Assembly (NCBI GenBank): GCA_021795235.1
Contig: JAJYPP010000012.1
Location: forward strand, 1 to 62,977
Length of the DNA: 62,977 nt
Direction of reading: 5' to 3'
DNA from: a bacterium
GTDB lineage: Bacteria; Chloroflexota; Dormibacteria; Aeolococcales; Bog-877
In this document: one piece after another, positions 28,866-38,875 of the stretch
Layout: each line of letters starts with the position of its first letter
How positions within the stretch are numbered: the first letter of the stretch is position 1
Translations under genes and position numbers: made by a program
The notes under the pieces: model-generated
Database searches by the model: none
The model's input: only the letters and a program-made list of their open reading frames with translations
Told to the model about the DNA's origin: nothing

Positions 28866-29837
28866 CTAGCGCTCCGCTGACTGGAAGATGGTGTCGATCT
28901 CGTCCTCGGGGACGAAACCCTTGGCCACCAGCTTCTGCTTGATCTCGTCCAGGGACTTGGCGCCGAAGTTCCGCAGCGCCAGCAGCTCCTCCAGCCGCAT
29001 CGCCAACAGGTCGCCCACCTTGCCGATGTCATTGGCCTTGAGGCAGTTCAGTGCCCGCACGCTGAGCTCCAGCTCCTCGACCGGCACCGTGCTCAGCCGG
29101 CTCTGCAGATCGGTGCCGACGGCGGCGGCCTCCGCGGTCGCGGTCAGGCTCTCGCCGAAGCTGGAGAACAGATCCAGATGGCGGGTGTAGTACTGGGCCG
29201 CCCGGCTCACCGCCTCGACCGGGGTGATGGTGCCGTTGGTCCAAACCTCCAGGCCCAGCTTCTCCCAGTCGGTGTCCTGGCCGACCCTGGTCTTCTCCAC
29301 CACGAAGTTGGCCTTCACCACCGGGGTGAAGATGGAGTCCACCGGGATCACCCCGATGGGCTGACCCTCCTTCTTGTTGCGTTCGGCGGGCGTGTAGCCA
29401 CGTCCGCGCTCAACCGTGAGGTCCATGTGCAGACGCGCCTGCGGCCCGTCCAGGGTGCAGATGTAGAGGTCGGGGTTGGCGATCTCGACATCCGCGTTGG
29501 GAGCGATGTCGGCCGCGGTCACCCGGTGGCCGCCATGGACCTCCAGGATCAGATGGGCGCCGTCGGAGTTGTGACAGGTGAGGCTCAACTGCTTGAGGTT
29601 GAGCAGGATCTCCCCCACGTCCTCTTTGACGTGCTTGATGCTGGAGAACTCGTGGGCGACGCCGTCGATGGAGACCGCCGTCACCGCGGCTCCCGTGAGC
29701 GACGAAAGCAGCACCCGGCGCAGGGAGTTGCCCAGGGTGGTTCCGTAGCCGGTCTCCAGCGGTTCGATCTCGAAGCGTCCGTGGTTGGTCTCGGTGGCGA
29801 CCTCGCGGACTGTCGGCTGTACTGCGGTCTCTGGCAT
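28866..29837 (-). CDS. rpoA: RNA polymerase alpha subunit
   Basis: Alpha dimerises to scaffold beta and beta-prime and contacts UP elements through its C-terminal domain. The N-terminal domain shows FEIEPLETGYGTTLGNSLRR and SSIKHVKEDV; the C-terminal domain has NCLKANDIGKVGDL and LRNFGAKSLDEI. ATG 29837 has GAGGA upstream; TTG 29846 is an alternative start three codons earlier. Length is about 323 residues. Confidence 0.97.
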   Translation of the reverse strand: MPETAVQPTVREVATETNHGRFEIEPLETGYGTTLGNSLRRVLLSSLTGAAVTAVSIDGVAHEFSSIKHVKEDVGEILLNLKQLSLTCHNSDGAHLILEVHGGHRVTAADIAPNADVEIANPDLYICTLDGPQARLHMDLTVERGRGYTPAERNKKEGQPIGVIPVDSIFTPVVKANFVVEKTRVGQDTDWEKLGLEVWTNGTITPVEAVSRAAQYYTRHLDLFSSFGESLTATAEAAAVGTDLQSRLSTVPVEELELSVRALNCLKANDIGKVGDLLAMRLEELLALRNFGAKSLDEIKQKLVAKGFVPEDEIDTIFQSAER

Positions 29838-29882
29838 CTGAAGCAATTTCCTCGTGACTTAGGGGCGCGGCTGCCCCGGTGG

Positions 29883-30515
29883 CTAGCGGGAGTAGTACTC
29901 GACGATCAACTGCTCGTCGATGCTGGTCTCCATCTCCCCCCGCTCGGGTTGGCGGGTGACATCCACCCTCAGCTCCTGGGGATACAGGGTCAGCCAGCTG
30001 GGCACCGCCTGTCCGCCGCGGAACTCCACGGAACGGCGGATCGGCTCGGCCTCCCGGCTGCGCTCGCGCACCCGGACGGTCTGACCCGTCCTGAGCTGAT
30101 AGGACGGGATGTTCACCATCTTGCCGTCCACCTGGAAGTGGCGGTGCGAGACCAGCTGCCTGGCCTCCTTGCGCGAGGAGGCGAAACCGGCCCGGTACAC
30201 GACGTTGTCCAAGCGCTGCTCCAACATCTGCAGCAGCTCGGTGCCGGTGACCCCCTTTCGCGCCGAGGCGGCGTGGAAGTAGTTCTGGAATTGAGCCTCC
30301 AGGACCCCGTAGATCCGCCGGCCCCGCTGCTTGGCGCGCAGCTGGATCCCGTACTCACTGATCCGCCGGCGCCGGGCCATCCCGTGCTGCCCGGGCGGAG
30401 TGGCATTGCGCTTGGTGAAGGTGCAGCGGTCGCCCACGCACTTCTCGCCCTTGAGAAAGAGCTTGACCCCCTCGCGGCGGCAGAGGCGACAGACTGGAGC
30501 GTGTGGATTGGCCAT
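29883..30515 (-). CDS. rpsD: 30S ribosomal protein S4, zinc-binding form
   Basis: S4 nucleates 16S assembly. The 210-residue product retains four Cys (CRLCRREG and KCVGDRC), the zinc-containing form, and an S4 RNA-binding domain (LDNVVYRAGFASSRKEARQLV). The ATG at 30515 begins the conserved part; the frame continues into the gap and rpsK. Confidence 0.97.
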   Translation of the reverse strand: MANPHAPVCRLCRREGVKLFLKGEKCVGDRCTFTKRNATPPGQHGMARRRRISEYGIQLRAKQRGRRIYGVLEAQFQNYFHAASARKGVTGTELLQMLEQRLDNVVYRAGFASSRKEARQLVSHRHFQVDGKMVNIPSYQLRTGQTVRVRERSREAEPIRRSVEFRGGQAVPSWLTLYPQELRVDVTRQPERGEMETSIDEQLIVEYYSR

Positions 30516-30526
30516 CCCAGTACTCC

Positions 30527-30922
30527 TCAGACCCGCCGGCGCTTGGGCGGCCGACACCCGTTGTGCGGCACCGGCGTGACGTCGATGATGGCGGTGATCT
30601 CGAGGCCCGCGGCCTGCAACTGCCGGATCGCCGCCTCGCGACCTGATCCGGGGCCCTTGACCAGCACCTCAATCGTCTTCAGACCATGCTCCATGGCCCT
30701 CTTGGCCGCGTTCTCGGCGGTGGTCTGGGCGGCGTAGGGTGTGCTCTTGCGCGAACCCTTGAAGCCCGACGAACCAGCGCTGCCCGAAGCGATGGTGTTG
30801 CCCTGGGGGTCGGTCAGGGTCACGATGGTGTTGTTGAAGGTGCTGAGCACGTGCGCCTGGCCGACCGCGATGTTCTTGCGCTCGCGGCGCCGGGTCCTGA
30901 CCACCTTCTTCTTCTTCGCCAA
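30527..30922 (-). CDS. rpsK: 30S ribosomal protein S11
   Basis: S11 lies on the platform near the Shine-Dalgarno helix. The 131-residue product shows [27 protein letters not shown] and the terminal [13 protein letters not shown]. Normal length, in alpha-operon order. Confidence 0.97.
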   Translation of the reverse strand: MAKKKKVVRTRRRERKNIAVGQAHVLSTFNNTIVTLTDPQGNTIASGSAGSSGFKGSRKSTPYAAQTTAENAAKRAMEHGLKTIEVLVKGPGSGREAAIRQLQAAGLEITAIIDVTPVPHNGCRPPKRRRV

Positions 30923-30967
30923 ACCGTCTCCTCGCTCAATGACCGCCCGCTCGCACGGGCTGGTGGA

Positions 30968-31351
30968 CTACTTACCCTTCTTCCGCCGCACGCCGACCGT
31001 CTTGCGGGGGCCCCGTCGCGACCTGGCGTTGGTCCGGGTGCGCTGTCCCCGCACCGGGAGCCCGCGCCGGTGGCGCAGTCCCCGGTAGGTGCCGATTTCC
31101 ATCAGGCGCTTGATGTTGAGCGCCACCAGCCGGCGCAGGTCGCCCTCGACCCGGCCCGGCATCTCCTTGGTGATCACCTCCCGAAGGCGGCTCACCTGAG
31201 CCTCGCTGAGGTCGTTCACCTTGATCCCGGGATCGATCTGCGCCGACTTGAGCAGGCGCTGGCTGGTGGTCAGCCCGATCCCGAAAATGTAGGTGAGTCC
31301 GATCTCGATCCGCTTGTCCCGTGGCAGGTCTACGCCGGCAATGCGAGCCAT
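30968..31351 (-). CDS. rpsM: 30S ribosomal protein S13
   Basis: S13 contacts 23S rRNA (bridge B1) and P-site tRNA. The 127-residue product begins [17 protein letters not shown] and ends in the basic [18 protein letters not shown] segment. It starts 7 bases after rpmJ. Confidence 0.97.
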   Translation of the reverse strand: MARIAGVDLPRDKRIEIGLTYIFGIGLTTSQRLLKSAQIDPGIKVNDLSEAQVSRLREVITKEMPGRVEGDLRRLVALNIKRLMEIGTYRGLRHRRGLPVRGQRTRTNARSRRGPRKTVGVRRKKGK

Positions 31352-31358
31352 CCTTCTC

Positions 31359-31472
31359 CTATCCCTGGCGCTGCTTGTGCTTGGGGTTCTCGCAGATGAC
31401 GCGCACGGTCCCGGAGCGCCGGATGATCTTGCACTTGTCGCAGATCCTCTTCACCGAGGCCCGGACCTTCAT
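31359..31472 (-). CDS. rpmJ: 50S ribosomal protein L36, zinc type
   Basis: A 37-residue protein read directly from the minus strand: [15 protein letters not shown] at the start and [11 protein letters not shown] at the end. Cys11, Cys14, Cys27 and His32 form the zinc site of the C+ form. ATG 31472, TAG at 31359-31361. It lies between infA and rpsM as usual. Confidence 0.95.
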   Translation of the reverse strand: MKVRASVKRICDKCKIIRRSGTVRVICENPKHKQRQG

Positions 31473-31500
31473 CTTGTACTCCCAGCGGACTGCTGCTTCG

Positions 31501-31725
31501 TCATACCAACCTGGTCAGTATCCGACCTCGCCCCGGATCAGTGGTGGAACGCTCCACCAACACCCTGTCCCCGGGAAGGAGCCGGACACTCGCTAGGCGC
31601 GCTCGACCGGCGGCGTGAGCCACCAACTTGTCCCCGCCTTCCAGCTCAACTCGGAAGAGCGAGTTCGGCAACGGTTCAAGGATGCGGCCCGGGAACGCTC
31701 CCGAGCCAGTCAAGTTGGCGGGCAC
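31501..31725 (-). CDS. infA: translation initiation factor IF-1
   Basis: IF-1 is a one-domain OB-fold that blocks the A site during initiation. The 74-residue product keeps [10 protein letters not shown], the LPGDRVLVE strand and the GRILTR end. It differs from the common form at the N-terminus ([11 protein letters not shown] in place of a MAKEDVIE-like start) and in the HISG/MR region ([12 protein letters not shown]). Position upstream of rpmJ is canonical. Confidence 0.9.
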   Translation of the reverse strand: MPANLTGSGAFPGRILEPLPNSLFRVELEGGDKLVAHAAGRARLASVRLLPGDRVLVERSTTDPGRGRILTRLV

Positions 31726-31756
31726 ACGAAAACCAGAGCAGGCTTCGCCCGCTGAG

Positions 31757-31762
31757 AGTATA
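31757..31762 (-). promoter_or_regulatory. -10 element (TATACT) upstream of infA
   Basis: CTATACT lies in the 57-base gap between map and infA. The nearest TTGACT is 22 bases upstream, too far for a standard promoter, so any internal promoter here would rely on the -10 element. Confidence 0.35.
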
Positions 31763-31782
31763 GCTGATCCCAGCCCCGGGGC

Positions 31783-32553
31783 TCAGTCAACCCAGGCGTC
31801 CTGGGATTCCGTGGTGGTCAGCACCTCCGGACCGGACTCCCCGATGGCGATCGAGTGCTCGTAGTAGCAGGAGCGCTTCCCGTCCGCGGTGACCACCGTC
31901 CACCCGTCCGGGCGCACGCTGGTCGCCGGCGCGCCCTGGTTCACGATCGGCTCGATGGCGATGCAGAGGCCGGGGCGGATCTCCACCCCGCGGCCCGCCC
32001 GGCCGTGATTGGGCACCTCGGGCTCCTCGTGCATGTCCCGGCCGATCCCGTGCCCGGTGTAGCCCCTGACCACGGAGAAGCCGTTGGCCTCGACGTGCTC
32101 CTGGACCGCCTGGCCGATGTCGCCCAGCCGGTGTCCGGGGCGAGCCGCGTTGATGCCCAGCCGCAGCGCCTCCCGGGTGACCCGGAGCAGGTGCTGGGAC
32201 TCCCAGTCGAGTTCGCCACAGCCGACCGTCAGCCCGGCGTCGGCCCACCAGCCCCGGTGGATCAGGCCGCAGTCGAGGCTCACCAGGTCGCCCTCCACAA
32301 TCCGTCTGCCGTCGGGGATCCCGTGGACGACCTGATCGTTGACCGAGACGCACAGGTGCTTGGGGAACCCGTCGTAGCCCAGGAAGCCGGGAAAGCATCC
32401 CCGGCGACGGATCTCGCGATTGGCGGCCCGGTCCAGCTCCGAGGTCGTGACCCCGGGGGCGACCATGCCCGCCAGGATCTCCAGCACCTCGGCCAGGAGG
32501 TGCCCCGCCTGGCGCATCAGGGCCACCTCCTCGGGGCGCTTCAGGGTTATCAA
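31783..32553 (-). CDS. map: type I methionine aminopeptidase
   Basis: Map removes the initiator Met from nascent chains. The 256-residue pita-bread enzyme shows all five metal ligands: Asp94 (SLDCG), Asp105 (WADAG), His168 (GYTGHGIG), Glu201 (IAIEP) and Glu232 (YYEHS). The TTG start at 32553 overlaps the adk stop as TTGA, so it is coupled to adk. Confidence 0.96.
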   Translation of the reverse strand: MITLKRPEEVALMRQAGHLLAEVLEILAGMVAPGVTTSELDRAANREIRRRGCFPGFLGYDGFPKHLCVSVNDQVVHGIPDGRRIVEGDLVSLDCGLIHRGWWADAGLTVGCGELDWESQHLLRVTREALRLGINAARPGHRLGDIGQAVQEHVEANGFSVVRGYTGHGIGRDMHEEPEVPNHGRAGRGVEIRPGLCIAIEPIVNQGAPATSVRPDGWTVVTADGKRSCYYEHSIAIGESGPEVLTTTESQDAWVD

Positions 32554-33131
32554 ATGAGAACGCGCATGAGGTTCTGGTTGACCACCTCCGCCGAGGTGGT
32601 CGCGTCGATGCGCACCACCGGCACCTGGTCACCGAGGTACTGGAGCACCGGCTCGGTCTGCTCGTGATAGACCGCCAGGCGCTGGCCGACGACCTCGGGA
32701 CGGTCGTCCTCCCTCTGCTCCAGCCCGGCCCGCTTGCCGAGCCGCTCCACCAGGTCAGCCTCCGGAACATCCAGGACCACCACCAGGTCCAGCGGGCGCT
32801 CCATCTCCGCCAGCATCGCCTGCAGCTCCCGGGCCTGGCCGACGGTGCGCGGGAAGCCGTCGAGGACGAACCCCCCGGGGCTGCTGCCAGCTTCCAGCCG
32901 CTCCCGGATCATCCGCACGATGACCTCATCCGGCACCAGCTTGCCCGCCTCCATGTACGAGGAGGCCATCCGTCCCAGCTCGGTGCCGGCGGCGCGGTGC
33001 TCCCGCAGCATGTCGCCGGGAGCGACGTGGTCGAGCCCATGACGCTGTCGCAGCAGCTCAGCCTGGGTGCCCTTGCCGGACCCGGGCGGGCCGAACAGGA
33101 TCAGGTTGCGCCGCAGTCCCGTCCCCTCCAT
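32550..33131 (-). CDS. adk: adenylate kinase
   Basis: Adk interconverts ATP, ADP and AMP. The 193-residue protein has P-loop GPPGSGKGTQ, GDMLRE, the AMP-binding GFVLDGFPRT motif and a short LID (KRAGLEQREDDRPE) lacking the zinc-binding Cys cluster, the short bacterial form. Gene order secY-adk-map-infA is standard. Confidence 0.96.
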   Translation of the reverse strand: MEGTGLRRNLILFGPPGSGKGTQAELLRQRHGLDHVAPGDMLREHRAAGTELGRMASSYMEAGKLVPDEVIVRMIRERLEAGSSPGGFVLDGFPRTVGQARELQAMLAEMERPLDLVVVLDVPEADLVERLGKRAGLEQREDDRPEVVGQRLAVYHEQTEPVLQYLGDQVPVVRIDATTSAEVVNQNLMRVLI

Positions 33132-33140
33132 GTGCCCCCC

Positions 33141-34493
33141 TCAGCGAATGAAACCTCGATACTGGCGCATCAGGAGCTGGGTCTCCAACTGCTTCATGGT
33201 GTCGAGCGAGACCCCCACCACGATCAGGACCGCGGTGCCGCCCAGATAGAGGCCGGTGTTGGGCTGCTGGCCGGTGAGGAACGCGGTCAGCAGCGGCAGC
33301 ACGACCGTGACCACCCCCAGGAAGATGGCCCCGGCCAGGGTGATCCGGCTCATGACCCGGGCCAGGTACTGGGCGGTCGCAGCCCCGGGACGGATCCCGG
33401 GGATGTAGGTGGCGCTCTTCTTGAGGTTGTCGGCGGCGTCCTCGGGATCGAAGGTGACCGCGGTGTAGAAGAAGGTGAAGCCCATGATCAGCGCGAAGTA
33501 GACGACCTCATAGCCGATGTCCACCGCCAGGCTGGGGCCGACCGGATTCCAGTAGGTGTGGAACCAGGTCGCCAGCTGACCGACCACCCCTCCCGTCTGC
33601 CCCACCGCGGGCAGGAAGAAGTTGGAGAACAAGGTCGGGAAGAACATGATGGAGATGGCGAAGATGATCGGGATCACGCCCGCCTGGTTGACCCGCAGGG
33701 GCAGGAAGCTGCTGCGACCCTGATAGACCTGCCGGCCCACCACCCGCTGCGACGACTGGATGGGAATCTTCCTGGTCGCCTGCTGGACGAAGATGATCCC
33801 CGCCGCCACCAGGATCCCGATGACCGCGAACACGAAGATGGTGAAGGTCTGGCTGTGGCCCCCGTTGGTGAAGGTGATCAGGCCGTTGGGGATCTGGGCC
33901 ACGATCCCGACCATGATGATGATCGAGACCCCGTTGCCGAGCCCGTACTCGGTTATCAGCTCGCCGAACCACATCATCACCACCGTGCCGCCGGTCAGGA
34001 TGATGATGATCCCGACCGTGGCCGGAAAGGAGGTGGTGGGCGAGAGGATGTGGTGGCCCTGGAAGGTGAAGGTCTCGAACAGCCTCGTGTAACCGAAGGA
34101 CTGCAGCAGGGCCAGGGCGACCGTCAGGTAGCGAGCGTACTGGGTGAGCCGCCGCCGGCCCAGGTCCCCCTCCTTGGACATCTCCTTGACCCGAGTCGAG
34201 ATGACCGTCATCAGCTGCATGATGATGGTGGCGTTGATGTAGGGGTTAAGCCCCAGCGCGACAATCGAGATGCCGGCCTGGGCGCCGGTGCCGAAACCGC
34301 TCCCGGAGAAGAGATTCACCAGCCCCAGGATGCTGTTGCTGGTGAACAGTGCCTTCAGCGCCGCCGAGTTCACCGCCGGGATCGTGATCGTGGCCATCAT
34401 CCGGAAGACGACCACCAGCCCGATGGTGATCAAGAGCTTGCGGCGAAGCTCAGGGACCTGCATGGCGGCGCGGAGAGCACCGAACAGGTTCAT
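33141..34493 (-). CDS. secY: preprotein translocase subunit SecY
   Basis: SecY forms the protein-conducting channel with SecE and SecG. The 450-residue protein contains ten predicted hydrophobic helices, the plug-proximal NIMQL-like region (INATIIMQLMTV), the PxxxKEMSKEGDLGRRRLTQY cytoplasmic loop and a C-terminal MRQYRGFIR. The ATG overlaps the rplO stop as ATGA. secE is in the window near 61.7 kb. Confidence 0.96.
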   Translation of the reverse strand: MNLFGALRAAMQVPELRRKLLITIGLVVVFRMMATITIPAVNSAALKALFTSNSILGLVNLFSGSGFGTGAQAGISIVALGLNPYINATIIMQLMTVISTRVKEMSKEGDLGRRRLTQYARYLTVALALLQSFGYTRLFETFTFQGHHILSPTTSFPATVGIIIILTGGTVVMMWFGELITEYGLGNGVSIIIMVGIVAQIPNGLITFTNGGHSQTFTIFVFAVIGILVAAGIIFVQQATRKIPIQSSQRVVGRQVYQGRSSFLPLRVNQAGVIPIIFAISIMFFPTLFSNFFLPAVGQTGGVVGQLATWFHTYWNPVGPSLAVDIGYEVVYFALIMGFTFFYTAVTFDPEDAADNLKKSATYIPGIRPGAATAQYLARVMSRITLAGAIFLGVVTVVLPLLTAFLTGQQPNTGLYLGGTAVLIVVGVSLDTMKQLETQLLMRQYRGFIR

Positions 34494-34993
34494 GAGCGGC
34501 TAACCTGCCCTCCATCGGAGGGCTCGGCCTCGGCTGCTGCCGACTCCGCCTCCAGGAGCTCCACTGATCCTCCGGCACCCTCGATCGCGGCTCGCGCCGC
34601 CGCGCTGACCCGGTGCACCTGCACCGTAAGACGGGGTGGGGCGCCGCCACCGGCAAGCACCTTGACCGGCACACCAGCCTGGCGTACCAGACCAGCCTGG
34701 CGCAGGGAATCCAGGTCCACCACAGAGCCTTCCTCGAAGCGCTTGAGCTTGCCGCAGTTGACCACTTGGTACTCGACCCTGAAGCGATTGTAGAAGCCCC
34801 GCAGCTTGGGAACCCGCTGGCTGAGGGGCATCTGCCCTCCCTCGAAGGCCCGGGGCAGGCTCCAGGAGCTACGCGCCCCCTGCCCCTTCTGGCCCCGGCC
34901 CGCAGTCTTGCCCCCGCCAGCCGAAATGCCCCGGCCGACGCGCTTGCGCTCGCGCCGACTGCCGGTGGCGGGCCGGACCTCGTCCAATCTCAC
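34490..34993 (-). CDS. rplO: 50S ribosomal protein L15
   Basis: L15 has an extended N-terminal RNA-binding arm ([25 protein letters not shown]) and a C-terminal globular part ([18 protein letters not shown]). The 167-residue chain is slightly longer than usual owing to an acidic Glu/Ala tail. Overlaps rpmD by 4 bases. Confidence 0.96.
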   Translation of the reverse strand: MRLDEVRPATGSRRERKRVGRGISAGGGKTAGRGQKGQGARSSWSLPRAFEGGQMPLSQRVPKLRGFYNRFRVEYQVVNCGKLKRFEEGSVVDLDSLRQAGLVRQAGVPVKVLAGGGAPPRLTVQVHRVSAAARAAIEGAGGSVELLEAESAAAEAEPSDGGQVSRS

Positions 34994-35199
34994 TTGGACC
35001 TACCTCCAGCGGCGGCCGCCGCTCCCGGCCCCTCCTCCACCTTCACCAGGTGGGGGACGGTCGAGATCATGCCGCGAATGGCGGGGCTGTCGTGGTGCTC
35101 CACGGTCTGGTGCAACCGGTGCAGACCCAGAGCCGCGATGGTGCGCTTCTGGTTCTCCGCGTAGCCGATGGCGCTCTTGGTCCAGGTGACCCGGAGCAT
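34990..35199 (-). CDS. rpmD: 50S ribosomal protein L30
   Basis: L30 product of 69 residues: [13 protein letters not shown], then a [17 protein letters not shown] helix and [19 protein letters not shown] 35199 matches the family start; GTG 35217 six codons upstream overlaps rpsE. A Pro/Ala/Gly tail follows the L30 core. Confidence 0.94.
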   Translation of the reverse strand: MLRVTWTKSAIGYAENQKRTIAALGLHRLHQTVEHHDSPAIRGMISTVPHLVKVEEGPGAAAAAGGRSK

Positions 35200-35209
35200 C
35201 ACTTCGCCC

Positions 35210-35770
35210 TCACTCACCAGCGGGCTCCCCCACCGCGACGGAGGCCACCGATGCCCGCACCCCCAGCTCGGCCAGGGTCTTGCCTCGAAGTTTGGCCACC
35301 GTCTCCGCGGTGCGTAGCTCCTTCAGCGCCAGGATCGTGGCCCGCACGGTGTTGATGGGGTTGTCGCTGCCCAAGGACTTGGTGAGGATGTCCTTGATCC
35401 CCGCCAGCTCCACCACCGCCCGCATGGCACCCCCGGAGATGACTCCGGTACCCGGCGACGCGGGGCGCAGCAGCACCCGGGCGGCGCCCTCCTTGCGGAG
35501 GACGGCGTGGGGAATGGTCCGCCCCACCATCGGCACCTGGATCATGTGCTTCTTGGCGTCGTCGACCCCCTTGCGGATCGCCTCCGGAACCTCCCCGGCC
35601 TTGCCCAGCCCAGCCCCCACGCGGCCGGCGCCGTCGCCGACCACGACCAGCGCCGAGAAGGAGAACCTGCGACCGCCCTGGACCACCTTGGCCACGCGGT
35701 TGAGGCTGACCACCCGCTCGGAGAACTCGCCGCGGGTCTCGCGGTCGGAGCGCGCCATATTCATGCTCAT
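35210..35770 (-). CDS. rpsE: 30S ribosomal protein S5
   Basis: S5 acts in decoding fidelity. The product of about 186 residues has [34 protein letters not shown] and [18 protein letters not shown] 35770 has AAGG eight bases upstream; ATGs at 35764 and 35758 follow. The frame upstream overlaps rplR. Confidence 0.96.
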   Translation of the reverse strand: MSMNMARSDRETRGEFSERVVSLNRVAKVVQGGRRFSFSALVVVGDGAGRVGAGLGKAGEVPEAIRKGVDDAKKHMIQVPMVGRTIPHAVLRKEGAARVLLRPASPGTGVISGGAMRAVVELAGIKDILTKSLGSDNPINTVRATILALKELRTAETVAKLRGKTLAELGVRASVASVAVGEPAGE

Positions 35771-35780
35771 AAAAGTGCCT

Positions 35781-36137
35781 TCAGAATTCCAGACCGGCCT
35801 CACGGGCCGCATCGGCTAGGGCTTGGACTCGCCCATGGTACAGGTATCCGCCCCGGTCGAAGACGACCCGACGCACCCCGGCGGCCACCGCCCGCTCCGC
35901 GACCGCGGTCCCGACCGCCGCCGCGCTGGCCCGATTCGATCCCTTGGCCGTGATCTGGCCCTCGGCGGTGCTGGCCGCGACCAGGGTACGTCCGGTGCTG
36001 TCATCGACCACCTGGGCGTAGACATGGCGCAGGCTGCGGTAGACGCACAGACGAGGGCGCTCCGCAGTTCCGGCCACCCGCCGCCGCACCCGCCGGTGGC
36101 GGTGATGGCGCGCTCCCTCGCGATCTGCAATGCTCAT
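35781..36137 (-). CDS. rplR: 50S ribosomal protein L18
   Basis: L18 carries 5S rRNA with L5. The 118-residue product shows [27 protein letters not shown] and the C-terminal [21 protein letters not shown] motif. Its ATG overlaps the rplF stop by one base. Confidence 0.96.
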   Translation of the reverse strand: MSIADREGARHHRHRRVRRRVAGTAERPRLCVYRSLRHVYAQVVDDSTGRTLVAASTAEGQITAKGSNRASAAAVGTAVAERAVAAGVRRVVFDRGGYLYHGRVQALADAAREAGLEF

Positions 36138-36685
36138 CAGCCCTTGGCCCCCTTGCCGCTCTTGCCGGCCTTGCGCCGGACCACCTCGCCCCGGTATCTG
36201 ACCCCCTTGCCCTTGTAGGGCTCGGGCGGCCTGGTGGAGCGGATCTTGGCGGCCAGCTGGCCGACCGACTCCTTGTCCATCCCCGAGACCGAGATCCTGG
36301 TCGGCTCGGGGACCTCGACCTTCAGCCCCGCCTGCGGGGTGATGCGAATCGGGTGCGAGTAGCCCAGCTGGAGCTGCAGGTCGGCCCCCTGAAGCGCGGC
36401 CCGATAGCCCACCCCCTGCAGCTCCAGCTCGCGCCGGAACCCGGTGGTCACCCCGGTCACCATGTTGGCCACCAGGGTGCGGCTCAGCCCGTGCAGGGAG
36501 CGGTGGGTCGAAGAGTCGGTGGGACGCTCCACCAAGACCTCGGTCCCCTCCTGCCGGGCGCTGATGGGATAGGGCAGCGCCCTGGCCATCTCGCCCAGCG
36601 GCCCGCTCACCCGGACGTTCTGGCCCTCTATCACCACCGAGACACCGCTCGGCACCGGTATCGGAGATCTCCCAATACGTGACAT
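36137..36685 (-). CDS. rplF: 50S ribosomal protein L6
   Basis: L6 sits near the sarcin-ricin loop. The 182-residue product begins [15 protein letters not shown], with the repeated L6 fold and the signature [14 protein letters not shown] near the C-terminus. Confidence 0.97.
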   Translation of the reverse strand: MSRIGRSPIPVPSGVSVVIEGQNVRVSGPLGEMARALPYPISARQEGTEVLVERPTDSSTHRSLHGLSRTLVANMVTGVTTGFRRELELQGVGYRAALQGADLQLQLGYSHPIRITPQAGLKVEVPEPTRISVSGMDKESVGQLAAKIRSTRPPEPYKGKGVRYRGEVVRRKAGKSGKGAKG

Positions 36686-36693
36686 CGAAATCC

Positions 36694-37089
36694 CTACCAG
36701 ATCTCGGCCAGGACTTCGCCGCCGATCCCCAGCCGGCGCGCCTGGCGCCCGGACATGATGCCCTGGGGGGTGGACACGATCGCGGTCCCCAACCCGCCGA
36801 GAACCCGCGGGATCTCCTGACGCCCCCGGTAGACCCGGAGCCCGGGCCGGCTCACCCGCTTCAGCCCGGTCAGCGCCCGGCCCTCCTTGGTGGCCCGCTT
36901 CAGGTCCAGCCAGAGCCGCCGGTGGGCCTCGTCCTCGGAGGTGCCGTAGCTCTGGATGTAACCCTCCTCCTGCAGGACGCGCGCGATCTCCACCTTGACC
37001 TTGCTGGCCGGCATCTCGACCCGCTCGTGCCCGGCCAGGTTGGCATTGCGTACTCGGGTCAGCATGTCTGCGATCGGATCACTCAGCAT
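36694..37089 (-). CDS. rpsH: 30S ribosomal protein S8
   Basis: S8 binds helix 21 of 16S rRNA and in many bacteria represses the spc operon. The 131-residue product has [14 protein letters not shown] and [23 protein letters not shown] 37089 fits the family; the frame upstream overlaps rpsN. Confidence 0.97.
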   Translation of the reverse strand: MLSDPIADMLTRVRNANLAGHERVEMPASKVKVEIARVLQEEGYIQSYGTSEDEAHRRLWLDLKRATKEGRALTGLKRVSRPGLRVYRGRQEIPRVLGGLGTAIVSTPQGIMSGRQARRLGIGGEVLAEIW

Positions 37090-37096
37090 CGGCTTC

Positions 37097-37282
37097 CTAC
37101 CAACTCGACTTCCGCACCCCAGGGATATGTCCCTGGGAGGCATGGATTCTAAAGCAGATCCGGCACAGCCCGAACTTGCGCATGTAGCCACGCGGCCGGC
37201 CACAGAGGTTGCAACGGCTGCGCGCCTGCACCGGGAACCGGGGAACGCGCCGGCTGGCCATGATCTTGGACTTCTTGGCCAT
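37097..37282 (-). CDS. rpsN: 30S ribosomal protein S14, zinc (type Z)
   Basis: A 61-residue S14 with [20 protein letters not shown] forming a CxxC-x12-CxxC zinc site, typical of Gram-positive and Chloroflexi-type S14Z. The start [12 protein letters not shown] is conserved. Between rplE and rpsH. Confidence 0.97.
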   Translation of the reverse strand: MAKKSKIMASRRVPRFPVQARSRCNLCGRPRGYMRKFGLCRICFRIHASQGHIPGVRKSSW

Positions 37283-37284
37283 CT

Positions 37285-37848
37285 TCAGCCTCCCTGGCGC
37301 CGGAACGGCATGCCCAAGGCGGCCAGCAGGCTGCGCCCTTCGGCATCCGTCTTGGCGGTGGTCACAATCGTGATCTCGAGCCCCCGGAGCTTGTCGATCT
37401 TGTCGTAGTCGATCTCCGGGAAGACCAGCTGCTCCTTGAGCCCCAGGGTCATGTTGCCGTGGCCGTCGAACCGGGCCGTGATCCCCCGAAAGTCCCGGAT
37501 GCGGGGCAGCGCCACGCTGATCAGCCGGTCCAGGAACTCCATCATCCGGGCCCCCCGCAGGGTGACCTTGACCCCGACCGGCATCCCCGCGCGCAGCTTG
37601 AAGGCGGCGACCGACTTCTTGGCCTTGCGCACCGTCGGCTGCTGGCCGGTGATCAGGCGCAGGTCGGAGGAGGCGGCGTCCAGCGCCTTGCCATTCTGGG
37701 TGGCCTCTCCAACCCCGATGTTGACCACGATCTTCTCCACCTTGGGCACCTGCATCACGTTGAGGTAGCCGAACTCGGTGATCAGACCGGGGACCACCGT
37801 GTCCCGGTAGGTCTCCACGAAGCGAGGCGGCGCGGCGGTGGGGCTCAA
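37285..37848 (-). CDS. rplE: 50S ribosomal protein L5
   Basis: L5 binds 5S rRNA and contacts P-site tRNA. The 187-residue product shows [34 protein letters not shown] and [14 protein letters not shown]. It overlaps rplX by 4 bases. Confidence 0.97.
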   Translation of the reverse strand: MSPTAAPPRFVETYRDTVVPGLITEFGYLNVMQVPKVEKIVVNIGVGEATQNGKALDAASSDLRLITGQQPTVRKAKKSVAAFKLRAGMPVGVKVTLRGARMMEFLDRLISVALPRIRDFRGITARFDGHGNMTLGLKEQLVFPEIDYDKIDKLRGLEITIVTTAKTDAEGRSLLAALGMPFRRQGG

Positions 37849-38225
37849 GTGCGGGGTCCTCTCAGGTAGGCCTCACCGCAGCGCCTGCAGTAGGGCACGT
37901 ATTGCTCCCCCTCCAACCGGCGCCCGAGCCTGGTCGGCTGATCGCAGCGGTTGCACACCAACTGCACGTTGCTGTAGTGCAGCGGCGCGGGGAAGTCAAC
38001 GATACCACCCTGCATGGCGGTGGTCCCTCCACGCTGCTGGCCGGCCCGCTGGTGGCGCTTGCGGATATTCACCCCGGCGACCACCACCCGCCCGTCGGCG
38101 GAGAGGGTGCGCTGGACGACTCCGCGGCGGCCCCGCTCGCTGCCGGAGATCACCACCACGGTGTCGCCGGAGCGGATGTCAAGGGTGCGCACGTGGGGAC
38201 GGTGCTGAGGCTTCTGGCCAGCCAT
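37845..38225 (-). CDS. rplX: 50S ribosomal protein L24
   Basis: L24 starts 50S assembly. The product of 126 residues carries a KOW strand ([19 protein letters not shown]) and a C-terminal segment with CNRCDQP and CRRCGEAY, which can form a zinc finger. ATG 38225 is two bases after the rplN stop; the longer frame overlaps rplN. Confidence 0.96.
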   Translation of the reverse strand: MAGQKPQHRPHVRTLDIRSGDTVVVISGSERGRRGVVQRTLSADGRVVVAGVNIRKRHQRAGQQRGGTTAMQGGIVDFPAPLHYSNVQLVCNRCDQPTRLGRRLEGEQYVPYCRRCGEAYLRGPRT

Positions 38226-38227
38226 GC

Positions 38228-38596
38228 TCAGAGCACCTCCGGAGCGAGTGAGACGATCTTCATGAAGTTGCGCTCCCGCAGCTCCCGCGCCACCGGCCCG
38301 AAGATCCTGGTGCCGCGCGGATTGTTCTGAGGATTGATCAGCACCGCGGCGTTGTCGTCGAAGCGGATCCTGGTGCCGTCGGTGCGCCGGCACTCCTTGG
38401 CCGTCCGCACCACCACCGCCTTGACCACGTCGCCCTTCTTGACCGCGGAGTTGGGCTGGGCGACCTTGACCGCGGCCACGATGATGTCGCCCAAAGAGGC
38501 GTAGCGGCGATATGAGCCGCCCAAGACCCGGATGCAGAGGATCTCCCTCGCTCCGCTGTTGTCAGCCACCTTGAGCACCGTCTCCTGCTGGATCAT
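38228..38596 (-). CDS. rplN: 50S ribosomal protein L14
   Basis: A 122-residue L14: [33 protein letters not shown] and [14 protein letters not shown]. Normal length, spc-operon order. Confidence 0.97.
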   Translation of the reverse strand: MIQQETVLKVADNSGAREILCIRVLGGSYRRYASLGDIIVAAVKVAQPNSAVKKGDVVKAVVVRTAKECRRTDGTRIRFDDNAAVLINPQNNPRGTRIFGPVARELRERNFMKIVSLAPEVL

Positions 38597-38599
38597 GGG

Positions 38600-38875
38600 T
38601 CAGCGAGCCCTCTCGACGATCTCGACCACGCGCCAGCGCTTGGTGCGGCTGAGCGGCTTGGTCTCCATGATCCGGACCCGGTCGCCCACGCGGCACTCGT
38701 TGACCTCGTCGTGGGCCTGAAACCGGCGACTGCGCCGCAGCACCTTGCGGTAGAGGTTGTGGGCCCGTAGGTCCTCCACCTGCACCACCACGGTCTTCTC
38801 CATCTTGTCACTGACCACCAGGCCCACCCGCACCTTGCGGCGGCCCCTGACAGCCTGCTCAGCGGTCTCGGTCAC
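38600..38875 (-). CDS. rpsQ: 30S ribosomal protein S17
   Basis: S17, an OB-fold 16S binder of 91 residues: [12 protein letters not shown], the [22 protein letters not shown] segment split around a conserved turn, and [11 protein letters not shown]. It overlaps the rpmC stop by 4 bases. Confidence 0.97.
   Translation of the reverse strand: MTETAEQAVRGRRKVRVGLVVSDKMEKTVVVQVEDLRAHNLYRKVLRRSRRFQAHDEVNECRVGDRVRIMETKPLSRTKRWRVVEIVERAR

Noticed and set aside
31772..31783. AGCCCCGGGGCT palindrome at the map stop codon
   Set aside because: No loop space or T-run for a terminator; likely a chance GC palindrome.
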